A program made the position numbers and the translations under genes. This document shows positions 24,692-33,500 of a DNA stretch of 64,000 nt, in pieces (positions within the stretch are counted from its first letter, which is position 1; the number at the start of each line of letters is the position of its first letter). The notes below the pieces were generated by a model. It was not told where the DNA came from and ran no database searches. It worked only from the letters and a program-made list of their open reading frames with translations. This stretch comes from Aerophototrophica crusticola (GTDB taxonomy: Bacteria > Pseudomonadota > Alphaproteobacteria > Azospirillales > Azospirillaceae): contig MOEB01000001.1 in assembly GCA_001939945.1 (NCBI GenBank), forward strand, positions 327,595 to 391,594. Reading direction: 5' to 3'.

Positions 24692-25144
24692 ATGGGCGAC
24701 ATCATGACGGTGGAGGCGCGCTCGCGCCTCATGTCGAAGATCAGGGGCAAGGATACGAAGCCGGAATGGAAGGTCCGGCGGCTGCTCCATGCCCTCGGCT
24801 ACCGCTACCGGCTGCATGTGCGCGGGCTGCCCGGCACGCCCGACCTGGTCTTCCCGGCGCGGCGGGCGGTGGTCTTCATCAATGGCTGCTTCTGGCATTG
24901 GCACGCCCCCTGCCGCCGCAAGCCGCTCAGCGCGTTGCCCCCGTTCTGGCAGGAAAAGCTGGCCCGCAACCAGCGCCGGGTGCCGGAGGTGGCGGCCAAG
25001 CTCCAGGACAAGGGCTGGCGCAGCCTGTCCGTCTTCGAGTGCGAGCTGAAGGACATGGAGGCCGTGGAGGCCAAGCTGCGGGATTTCCTGGGCCCGCCGG
25101 GGCCCATCGCAAGCATCCGCTCCAAGCCTGACGCCAGCTTCTGA
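24692..25144 (+). CDS. vsr: Very short patch repair endonuclease (Vsr-like)
   Basis: Vsr nicks DNA 5' of T:G mismatches that arise when 5-methylcytosine deaminates. From the ATG at 24692 the 150 residues align with E. coli Vsr without early gaps: Glu25 (DTKPE), Asp51 (GTPDLVF), Cys66, His69 and His71 (GCFWHWH) fall on the same numbers. Positions 63-64, normally Thr/Val-His, are Ile-Asn. A further Cys in VFECELKD matches a zinc ligand. Upstream in-frame starts to 24614 are less likely. No cytosine methyltransferase (dcm) gene is next to it, which is unusual. The gene is monocistronic. Confidence 0.88.
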   Translation: MGDIMTVEARSRLMSKIRGKDTKPEWKVRRLLHALGYRYRLHVRGLPGTPDLVFPARRAVVFINGCFWHWHAPCRRKPLSALPPFWQEKLARNQRRVPEVAAKLQDKGWRSLSVFECELKDMEAVEAKLRDFLGPPGPIASIRSKPDASF

Positions 25145-25189
25145 CCTCTGGCGACCTCGTTCCGACCCAAAGCCGAACCGAGCCACCGC

Positions 25190-25322
25190 GTCCCCTCCCC
25201 CTGAGGGGGAGGGACAGGGAGAGGGGTTAGAGCCTCTCCGGAAAAAGAAACCGGCGGATAGGGTCCTGCTGTCCTGGCCGCACCACCCCTCACCCTGTCC
25301 CTCCCCCTCAGGGGGAGGGGAC
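25190..25322. repeat. Long inverted-repeat element, family 3
   Basis: Arms 25190-25227 and 25285-25322 are inverted copies that match at 37 of 38 positions. Each arm is itself palindromic around CCCCCTGAGGGGG. A 57-nt centre, less GC-rich, separates them. The element occupies the convergent gap between vsr and the flavoprotein gene. It carries no open reading frame and looks like a miniature mobile or REP-type element. Confidence 0.85.
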
Positions 25323-25368
25323 GGAACGGTGCCGTCTGACCTTTCTCACAGGCCACTTGGATCGATCC

Positions 25369-26769
25369 CTAGGGAAGCACCTTCCCCGGGTTCATGATCC
25401 CCCTGGGGTCCAGCAGACCCTTGATGGCGCGCATCAGGTCCAGTTCCACCGGGTCCTTGGCGACGGCCATCTCCTCCCGCTTGCGGCTGCCGATGCCGTG
25501 CTCCGCGCTGATGGAGCCGCCCAGTTCCCGCACCGTTCCGTGTACCGTGGCGGTGATCTCCTTGGCCCGGTCCAAATAGGCCTTGGTCTCCATCCCGCGG
25601 GGACGGGCCACGTTGTAGTGGATGTTGCCGTCCGCCACATGGCCGAAGGGGTAGGGGCGGATGCCGGGCAGCAGCTTCTCCAGCCGCTTCCCCGCCAGGG
25701 TGATCAGGTCCGGCACCCGGGCTACCGGCACGGACACGTCATGGTGCACGGCCCCGCCGACGGCACGGCCGATCTCCGGCAGCCCTTCCCGGATCAGCCA
25801 GAGTTGGCGCCGCTTCTCCTCCGACTCGGCGAAGGTGGCGTCCAGCACGGTGCCGCCCTCCAGCGCCGCGGCCAGCGCCCCCTCCGCTTGCTCCCGCAAT
25901 GCCGGCCCGGCGGTGCCGGCCGTCAGTTCGGCCAGCACGTACCAAGGGGCGGGGGCGGCCAGCGGGTCCACGTCCCGACCCAGCAGCTCCTTGGCCCCGT
26001 CGATGCCGAAGCGCGGCATCAGCTCGAACGCGGTCAGCGCGTCGGAACTGGCACCGCGCAGCCTTGCCAGCAGGTCCACCGCCGCCGCCGGGTCCGGTAC
26101 GGCCACCAAGGCGGTTTCCACCTGCCGGGGCCGGGGGAACAGCTTGCATGTGGCCGCGGTGATGATGCCCAGCGTCCCCTCAGCGCCCATGAACAGGTGC
26201 TTCAGGTCATAGCCCGTGTTGTCCTTGCGCAAGGACCGCAGCCCGTTCCAGACTCGCCCGTCCGGCAGCACCACCTCCAACCCCAGCACCAGGTCGCGGG
26301 CGTTGCCATAGCGGATGGTCAGGATGCCGCCGGCGTTGGTGGACAGGTTCCCGCCGATGGTGCAGGTCCCCTCCGCGCCCAGGCTCAGCGGGAACAGCCG
26401 GTCCACCCCCGCCGCCGCAGCCTGGACATTGGCCAGGATACAGCCCGCCTCCGCCGTCACCGTATAGCCCAGCGGGTCTATGTCCCGGATGCGGTCCATG
26501 CGGCCCAGGTTCAGCAGCAGCGCGCCCGGCTTGGCAACGGTCCCGCCCATCAGCCCCGTGTTGCCGCCCTGGGGCACCAGCGGCACGCCGGCCTGCCCGC
26601 ACAGCCGCACCACGTCGGCCACCTCCGCCGTGGAGCGGGGGCGGAGCACGGCGGATGGCGTGGACTCCTCGATCTTGCGCCAGTCGAAGGCGAAAGGCGC
26701 CATGTCCCCGCCCGTGACCACCCCGCCGGGGCCGAGGAGGGCGGAGAGCTTGTCGAGAAGGTCATCCAT
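25369..26769 (-). CDS. FAD-linked oxidase, D-2-hydroxyacid (2-hydroxyglutarate) dehydrogenase type
   Basis: A 466-residue flavoprotein of the VAO/GlcD class. The FAD-binding half contains VPLVPQGGNTGLMGGTV, GCILANVQAAAA, GTCTIGGNLSTNAGG and HLFMGAEGTLGIITAAT. The C-terminal half has PYPFGHVADGNIHYNV and the metal-site motif ISAEHGIGSRK. This is the D2HGDH/D-lactate dehydrogenase pattern: oxidation of a D-2-hydroxyacid with electrons passed to an acceptor such as ETF. The ATG at 26769 has a GGGAAG ribosome site; a GTG at 26802 is an alternative. It lies directly downstream of the sua5/tsaC gene and is probably cotranscribed with it. Confidence 0.88.
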   Translation of the reverse strand: MDDLLDKLSALLGPGGVVTGGDMAPFAFDWRKIEESTPSAVLRPRSTAEVADVVRLCGQAGVPLVPQGGNTGLMGGTVAKPGALLLNLGRMDRIRDIDPLGYTVTAEAGCILANVQAAAAGVDRLFPLSLGAEGTCTIGGNLSTNAGGILTIRYGNARDLVLGLEVVLPDGRVWNGLRSLRKDNTGYDLKHLFMGAEGTLGIITAATCKLFPRPRQVETALVAVPDPAAAVDLLARLRGASSDALTAFELMPRFGIDGAKELLGRDVDPLAAPAPWYVLAELTAGTAGPALREQAEGALAAALEGGTVLDATFAESEEKRRQLWLIREGLPEIGRAVGGAVHHDVSVPVARVPDLITLAGKRLEKLLPGIRPYPFGHVADGNIHYNVARPRGMETKAYLDRAKEITATVHGTVRELGGSISAEHGIGSRKREEMAVAKDPVELDLMRAIKGLLDPRGIMNPGKVLP

Positions 26770-26803
26770 GGTCGGGCTTCCCGATGCGGGGTCTGAGGTC
26801 ACG

Positions 26804-27793
26804 TCACCTGGGTGCCGCCGCCCGGCGCAGGCGGTCGTTGATCGCCACCCCCAACCCTTGTTCGGGGATCGGCATCACGGCGATGGCCTTGCAGCAGGGC
26901 TTGTCCAGGGCGCGCAGCATGGCGAACAGGTTTGCCGCCGCCTCATGCAGGTCGCCCGTGGGCGACAGGTTCAGCCGCTCATGCCCGCCCCGGGTGAACT
27001 GGTCCGGCCCGAAGGCAAGCAGCGCCTCGTCCGCGCCGACGCTGGTGGCGTCCAGCCGTACCGGCAGGTTGGGGGCATAGTGGCTGGACAGCATCCCAGG
27101 CGCCTTGACCCCCGCATCGGCCCCGGCCAGGGCCACGGGGCCAAGGACAGCTTCCAGCTCCTCCCGCGTCACCGACCCCGGCCGCAGCAGCACCGGCTGC
27201 TCGCCGGTCAGGTCCAGAACGGTGGATTCCACGCCGATGGGGCATTTCCCGCCCGCCAGGATCAGCTTCAACCGCCCGCCGCCGCCATCCGGGAACTCCT
27301 CCGCCACATGGATGGGGGCGGTGGGGCTGACATGGCCGGAAACGTTGGCGCTGGGCGCCGCGATGGGCCGGCCGGAAGCCTGGAGAAGGGCCCTTGCCAC
27401 CGGGTGCACCGGCGCGCGCACGGCCACCGTGTCCAGGCCCGCGCTGACCAGCAGGGACAGGGGCGCGTTGGGCTTCCGGGGCAGCACCAGGGTCAGCGGC
27501 CCGGGCCAGAACAGCTCCGCCAGCCGGCGGGCGCGGTCGTCAAAGGCGGCGAAGCTTTCCGCCTGCTCCTCCCCCAGCACATGCACGATCAGCGGGTTGA
27601 AGCTGGGCCGGCCCTTGGCGGCGAAGATGGCGGCGACGGCCTTGTCGTTGCCGGCGTCGCCGCCCAGCCCATAGACCGTCTCCGTCGGGAAGGAGACGAG
27701 GTCACCGGCAGCCAGGGCCTCCGCCCCCCTAGCATAGGCGGCGGGGCCGGGGGTCAGCAGGTCCGGGCGGGCTTTTGGCAGGTTCTCGGTCAT
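26804..27793 (-). CDS. tsaC: L-threonylcarbamoyladenylate synthase, Sua5 type
   Basis: This enzyme makes threonylcarbamoyl-AMP from threonine, bicarbonate and ATP, the substrate used by TsaD. The 329 residues are longer than TsaC alone and correspond to Sua5: an N-terminal YrdC domain (FPTETVYGLGGDA, KGRPSFNPLIVHV, PIAAPSANVSGHVSPT, CPIGVESTVLDL) and a C-terminal Sua5 domain (PGMLSSHYAPNLPVRL and after). It follows a solute-binding protein gene by 56 nt and precedes the flavoprotein gene, all on one strand. Sua5 would be an equally good name. Confidence 0.93.
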   Translation of the reverse strand: MTENLPKARPDLLTPGPAAYARGAEALAAGDLVSFPTETVYGLGGDAGNDKAVAAIFAAKGRPSFNPLIVHVLGEEQAESFAAFDDRARRLAELFWPGPLTLVLPRKPNAPLSLLVSAGLDTVAVRAPVHPVARALLQASGRPIAAPSANVSGHVSPTAPIHVAEEFPDGGGGRLKLILAGGKCPIGVESTVLDLTGEQPVLLRPGSVTREELEAVLGPVALAGADAGVKAPGMLSSHYAPNLPVRLDATSVGADEALLAFGPDQFTRGGHERLNLSPTGDLHEAAANLFAMLRALDKPCCKAIAVMPIPEQGLGVAINDRLRRAAAPR

Positions 27794-27849
27794 GGCCGCC
27801 GCATCTAACGCCCCTTGGCGGCGCGGGGCAAGGGCGGGGGCGTGCGCGG

Positions 27850-28611
27850 TCAGTTCGCCGACGGGGCGGCCATGCCGCGCAGGGCGGGGGTCAGCCCGCG
27901 TGCGGTGAACAGCGCCAGGAAAGGCTCCGCCTCCGGCGCGGTGGCCAGTGCCCGGTGCGCCTCCCGCAGCCGGTCCTTCACCTCCGCCGGGGTTTTCTTG
28001 CCGCAGGCGAGCCAGCTGTTCACCGGGTCCAGGTCGGCCACCTGCTTGACCCCCTGGGCTTCCATCCGTTCCGCCAGGATTCCGGACACCAGGGTGAAGC
28101 GCACCCGCCCGTCCAGCAGCAACCTGAAGGCCGTGCGGTGGTTGGAGACTTGGCGGTGGCGGATGCCCCGGCTTGTCAGCAGGTTGGACAGGATGCCCTC
28201 CGGTGCTGCGATGCTGCCGCCGGCCACCATGTCCAGCGCCGCCATGTCACCATCGAATCCGTCGGGCGCCCGGGCCGCCAGGACAATGCGGTCTGTCAGC
28301 ACCGGGGCGATCCAGTCCACCAGGGTTTCCCGCTCCGCCGTGCGGACGATCCCGGCCATGCAGGCGTCATCCCGTTGCTGCACCAGGGGCATGGCCCGGC
28401 CGAAATCCAGGACGCGGACGTCGATCACCACACCCGACCGGCCGGACAGCAGGGCGTACCAGTCACGCACCGCCTGGCTCGGCCGCTCGTCTTCCGTGGT
28501 CATCAGCGGCGTGCGGGTGACATAGACCGTCAGGTCCGCCGCCCGGGCAGGTAGCCCCCACAGGCCGCAAAGGGCCAGGGCGACGGTCATGAGGGCGATC
28601 CGCAGGCGCAT
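27850..28611 (-). CDS. Periplasmic solute-binding protein, family 3-like
   Basis: A 253-residue exported protein. The signal peptide ends near ARA-ADL at about residue 24. The mature part has the alternating strand-helix pattern of family 3 amino-acid-binding proteins, seen in LTVYVTRTPLMTT, GIVRTAERETLVDWI, TDRIVLAARA and RHRQVSNHRTAFRLLLDGR. No permease or ATPase gene is nearby, so it may be an orphan receptor or a member of the transporter-independent group found next to signalling genes. The ligand is unknown. It is upstream of the tsaC gene by 56 nt. Confidence 0.75.
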   Translation of the reverse strand: MRLRIALMTVALALCGLWGLPARAADLTVYVTRTPLMTTEDERPSQAVRDWYALLSGRSGVVIDVRVLDFGRAMPLVQQRDDACMAGIVRTAERETLVDWIAPVLTDRIVLAARAPDGFDGDMAALDMVAGGSIAAPEGILSNLLTSRGIRHRQVSNHRTAFRLLLDGRVRFTLVSGILAERMEAQGVKQVADLDPVNSWLACGKKTPAEVKDRLREAHRALATAPEAEPFLALFTARGLTPALRGMAAPSAN

Positions 28612-28786
28612 GGATCAATTCACTAATTCGATCGGGGTATCCTGGCAAGCCCCATGACCTGGGCCGGCGGGACCTGCTGCGACCTTCGGCCTTTGGCGGC
28701 CGGGCATTTTTGTGCGGCGCACCGTTGCCCTTCCACCCCCGCTCCTGCACACTCCGCCGGAAGGATTATCGGGGGGCAGGGGCACC

Positions 28787-29422
28787 ATGGCGGGACGGGT
28801 CGTCACCATCGCGCAGCAGAAGGGCGGGGCCGGCAAGACCACCCTGGCCATCCATCTGGCCGTGGCCTGGGCCCTGGCCGGGAAGCGCGTCGCCACGGTG
28901 GACATCGATCCCCAGGGCAGCTTCAGCGAGTGGCACCGGGCCCGCACCGCGGCCCTGGGGGAGGGGCGCACCGGCCTGACCCATGCCGCCGTATCCGGCT
29001 GGCGCACCCAGAAGGAGGTGGAGCAACTGGCCCGCACCCATGACGTGGTGGTGGTGGACAGCCCGCCCCATGCGGAGACGGAGGCCAAGATCGCCGTGCG
29101 CGTCGCCAGCCTGGTGGTGGTCCCGGTCCAGCCCAGCCCCATGGACCTCTGGGCCACCCGCCCGACCCTGGACCTGGCGAAAAGCGAGAAGCGGCCGGTC
29201 CTGCTGGTCATGAACCGCGTCCCCTCCCGCGGCAAGCTGGTGGACGCGGTGGCCACAAAGGCGGCGGAGCTGGGCGTGCCCGTGGCCGAGGCCACCGTGG
29301 GCAACCGCATCGGCTTCGCAGGCGCCGTCCTGGACGGCCTGTCCCTCCAGGAAACGGACCCCCGCAGCCGCGGCGCGGAGGAGATGGCGGAACTGGCGGC
29401 GGAGATCGCGCGCCGGTTCTAA
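28787..29422 (+). CDS. ParA-family ATPase
   Basis: A 211-residue ParA/Soj-type ATPase. The deviant Walker A is AQQKGGAGKTT, followed by VDIDPQGSFSEW (switch I/A') and Walker B VVVVDSPPH. The small size without an N-terminal DNA-binding domain is of the chromosomal or orphan type that positions cellular cargo by oscillating on the nucleoid. There is no ParB gene next to it, so cargo is unknown. The ATG at 28787 follows a GGGGGGCAGGGG ribosome site. It ends three bases from a convergent lipoprotein gene. Confidence 0.88.
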   Translation: MAGRVVTIAQQKGGAGKTTLAIHLAVAWALAGKRVATVDIDPQGSFSEWHRARTAALGEGRTGLTHAAVSGWRTQKEVEQLARTHDVVVVDSPPHAETEAKIAVRVASLVVVPVQPSPMDLWATRPTLDLAKSEKRPVLLVMNRVPSRGKLVDAVATKAAELGVPVAEATVGNRIGFAGAVLDGLSLQETDPRSRGAEEMAELAAEIARRF

Positions 29423-29425
29423 CCC

Positions 29426-29812
29426 CTACTTCCGCCCGTCGCCCAGTCCCAGCTTCTTGCAGTCATACTCGTCCGACCCGGGGCTGGCCCGGCCGCCGTT
29501 GGAGGTTCTGTAGCGCGGGTCGTCGCAGCGGCCGTTCTTGCGATAGCCGTAATCTGCCTTCCACTGCTCCCGGCGGCGATCCTCCTCCGCCTCCCGCTCG
29601 GCCACCACCTGCTGGTACTGCCGGTCCCGGTCCAGGCGCATCATGCAGCCGGCGAACCCGTCAGACCCGGGGCGGAAGCCGTAGCCGGAACAGGTGTACT
29701 GGTCATCGGCATACTGGCGGGCTGCCTGCTCCCGCTCCATGGCCTCAAGCTCGGCACACCCGGCCAGCAACACCGTGCCCAGCGCCAACACTACCCCGCG
29801 CGCGACCATCAT
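29426..29812 (-). CDS. Small lipoprotein of unknown function
   Basis: A 128-residue predicted lipoprotein. Two adjacent ATG codons (29812 and 29809) follow GGAGCAGG. The signal ends at lipobox LLAGC, after which the mature chain is rich in charged and aromatic residues (QYADDQYTCSGYGFRPGSDGF, shown in part) with a central helix EREAEEDRRREQW. Four or five cysteines in the mature part suggest disulfides. I recognise no named domain. It is convergent with the parA-like gene and upstream of bcp on the same strand, but a 12-kb-type operon is not evident. Confidence 0.7.
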   Translation of the reverse strand: MMVARGVVLALGTVLLAGCAELEAMEREQAARQYADDQYTCSGYGFRPGSDGFAGCMMRLDRDRQYQQVVAEREAEEDRRREQWKADYGYRKNGRCDDPRYRTSNGGRASPGSDEYDCKKLGLGDGRK

Positions 29813-29924
29813 CCTGCTCCATCCCGGCCCGGGGCAGGGGTGCCCCGGCGCGATCTCGATGGGGTCGAGCTTTACCAAGGATTGCGGCAAAATCCGCACA
29901 GAGAAGGTTCTTATTCGGGGAAGT

Positions 29925-29954
29925 CGCCGGGCGCCCTGCCAGGGACGCCCGGCG
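29925..29954. terminator. Strong hairpin downstream of bcp
   Basis: CGCCGGGCGCCCT (29925-29937) pairs with AGGGACGCCCGGCG (29941-29954) with one bulged A and a 3-nt loop. It follows the bcp stop on the minus strand. No T-run is present on either side, so it may stop transcription only weakly or protect the mRNA end. Confidence 0.45.
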
Positions 29955-29966
29955 GGGACGGGCGGC

Positions 29967-30427
<461 letters not shown>

Positions 30428-30431
<4 letters not shown>

Positions 30432-33418
30432 GGTTTCTTTTTCTCCTCTTGGGCCGCCGGCTTGGGCAGGGCGGCCGCTGGCTCCTCGATCAGGCGCCGG
30501 AAGTGGGCGCGTACCCCTTCGGCGACGCCCTTGAGCTTGGTCTCCACCTCGGCAAAGTCAACGCCCGCCGGCAGGTCGGGGAAGGCGGCCCGGGCCAGGG
30601 CCACCTTCAGCGCGCCAGGTGCCGCGGCCGCGATGAACGGCCCCTCCGTCGTCAGCCGCAGGAAGCCCTGGACGCGGCGATAGAGCTTCTGTGCCTCGAT
30701 CAGCACGTTGGCCGTGGCCGGGTCCAGGAACCCGCTGTCCCCCAGCCAGGCCAGGGCGCCCACCGTGTTGGAATCCAGGATCTCCGGCCGGTGCGGGGCG
30801 TGGCGGAGGGCCAGGTATTGGGCCAGGAACTGGATGTCGATCATGCCACCGCGGACATACTTCACGTTCCAGATGTCGGGGGTGTGGTGCTGCTGGTCGA
30901 TGCGGGCTCGCATGCTGGCCACGTCGGCCAGCAGCTTGTCCGGGTCGCGGGGGGTGGTCAGCACGTCACAGATGATCCGGGTCAGCCGCTGCCGGAATTC
31001 CTTCGGCCCGGTCACCACCCGGGCACGGGTCAGGGCCATGTGTTCCCAGGTCCAGGCGCTTTCCTTCTGGTAGCGCCCGAAACCCTCCAGGCTCACCGCC
31101 AGGGGCCCGGCGTTGCCGCTGGGCCGCAGCCGCATGTCCACCTCATAAAGCTGGCCCTCCGCCGTCTGGGCGGTGATGGCGTTGACCAGCCGCTGGGTGA
31201 ACTTGATGAAATAGTCGTTGGGCGACAGGGGCCGCTCCCCGTCGCTGGCAGCGGCGTCGGGCGGCAGCTCATAGACCGTGATCAGGTCCAGATCCGACCG
31301 CAGCGACAGGGACCGGGCGCCCAGCCGCCCCATGCCGATGATGGCGAAGGAAGCGCCGGGGAACTGGCCGTGCTTCTTGGCGAACTCCTCCTGCACCGCG
31401 TCCTGCAACCGGGCCAGGGCGATCTCCGCCACGTCGGTCAGGAAGGGGCCACACCGGTCGGCGTCGGTCATGTTGCGCAGGATGTGGATGCCGGCGCGGA
31501 ACCGCTGCTCGTTGGTCCAGCGGCGGGTGAGGTCCAGCACCTCCTCGAAGAACCGTGCGCCGCCCACCAGCGCGTCGAAGCTCTCCTCCAGCTCCTCCCG
31601 CTCGGGCAGGGGGCCGTAGAAGCCGGGCAGCATCACGGCGTCCAGCTCCGCCGGGCGGCGTGCCAGCAGCTCCGCCAACCGCGGCGCCGTGCCCATCACC
31701 TCCGCCACCAGGTCCAGCAGGGCGGGGTTGGCGTAGAACAGGCTGAAAAGCTGCACCCCCGCCGGCTGCTTCGCCAGGAAGTCGTCGAAGCGCATGAAGG
31801 CCTGGTCCGGGTGGGCCGTCTTGCCCAGGGCCTCCAGCAGGGTGGGCACCAGCTCCGTCAGCAACTCCCGCGCCCGGGTGCTGCGGGTTGCGCGGTAGCG
31901 GCCATGATGCCAGGCTCGGATCTGGCCTGCCACGGCGGACGGGTTCTGGAAGCCCAGGGACCGCAGGGTGGCCAGGGTCTCCGGGTCGTCCTCCGTCCCG
32001 GTGAAGACCAGGCTTCCCGCCCCGGACAGGGGCGGGGCCTCCTCGAACAGGCGGCCATAGTGGTCCTCCACCCGGCCCAGCGTGTCCATCAGCGCTTCCC
32101 GGAACGGCCCGTCGCCAGGATAGCCCAGGAAGGCGGCGATGTTCGCCACCCCTTCGTCGGTCTTCGGCAGCTCATGGGTCTGCTGGTCGTCCACCATCTG
32201 CACCCGGTGCTCCACCCGGCGCAGGAAGCGGTAGGCCTCGGCCAGGTCGTCGGCCACCTCCCGATCCACCTGCCCGGCGTCCACCAGGGCGTACAGGGCC
32301 GGGATGGTGCCGGGCACCCGCAAGGACCGGTCCCGCCCACCGAAGATAAGCTGCTGGGTCTGGGCGAAGAACTCGATCTCCCGGATGCCGCCGCGGCCGA
32401 TCTTGATGTTGTGGCCGTTGACGGTCTTCTGCCGGTGGCCCTTGTGGCTGCCGATCTGCCGCTTGATGGAGTGGATGTCCTGGATGGCCGCGAAGTCCAG
32501 GCTGCGGCGCCAGACGAAGGGCTGGATGATCTCCAGGAAGGCCTTGCCCGCGGCCGGGTCGCCGGCCACCGGCCGGGCCTTGATCATGGCCGCCCTTTCC
32601 CAGTTCTGGCCCAGGCTGCCGTAATAGGCTTCCGCCGCGGACAGGCTGACGGCCATGGGCGTGGCCCCGGGGTCGGGGCGCAGGCGCAGGTCGGTGCGGA
32701 AGACATAGCCGTCCACCGTCCGCTCCTCCATCACCCGCACCAGTTCCCGGGCGATGCGGACGAAGGTCTTGGACAGCTCCCCGTCCGGCACGTCGGCGAC
32801 GCCGTCGTCATACAGCACGATCAGGTCGATGTCGGAGCTGTAGTTCAGTTCCCGCGCCCCGAACTTGCCCATGGCCAGCACTGTCAGCCCGCTGCCCCGC
32901 TCCGGGTCGTTGACGGGGTCCGGCAGGCGGATGCGGTTCGCCGCGTGGGCCTGGCGCAGGATATGGCGCACCGCTTGCCCCAGGGCGGCCTGGGCGAAGT
33001 CGCTCAACGCCCCGGTCACCTGTTCCAGCGGCCACAGGCCGGCGATATCCGCCAAGCCGGTCAGCAGGGCCACCCGGCGCTTGGCCAGGCGCAGGGTTTT
33101 CATCAGCCGGTTCGTGTCAGCCTCTGCCGCCAGCTCGGCCGCGAGTCCATCCAGCAGGGCCTTGAACTTGGCATCGAACCCTTCGGCCAGCGCTTCACGG
33201 AAAAAGCCGATCTCCCGGGCCAGTGCCTGTCCCAGATATGGGCTGTTGCCGAACACGGCGTCCAGCAGCGCCCGGCCGCCGGGGTCGGCGGCGAAATCCC
33301 TGGCGAAGGCGGCGAGCGTACTGTCGCCGGACGCGTCGGCCGACTCCAGCCAGCGCTCATGGCCAAGGGTGGCACGGTGGGCATCGCTCGCCCGGGGAAG
33401 GGTTTCGGGATTGAACAT
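30428..33418 (-). CDS. glnE: Bifunctional glutamine synthetase adenylyltransferase/deadenylase
   Basis: GlnE attaches and removes AMP on glutamine synthetase in response to PII, tuning nitrogen assimilation. The 996 residues carry two nucleotidyltransferase halves. The N-terminal deadenylase domain has YSSDIDLIVLYD, and the C-terminal adenylyltransferase domain has SLRSDLDLITVYE, each followed by KTDLRLRPD-like or VDMRLRPSG motifs. Helical linker regions lie between. The start at 33418 gives the normal length. The two glutamine-synthetase-like genes at 46.5-49.5 kb are PuuA type and unlikely to be its substrates. Confidence 0.96.
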
Positions 33419-33500
33419 GGACGGTGGACCGGGCTATCCCAGGGACGAAGGGCCGGCGCAGGTTGCGCCCCGGCCGGATCGACGGTCAAGCCCGGCGGGA

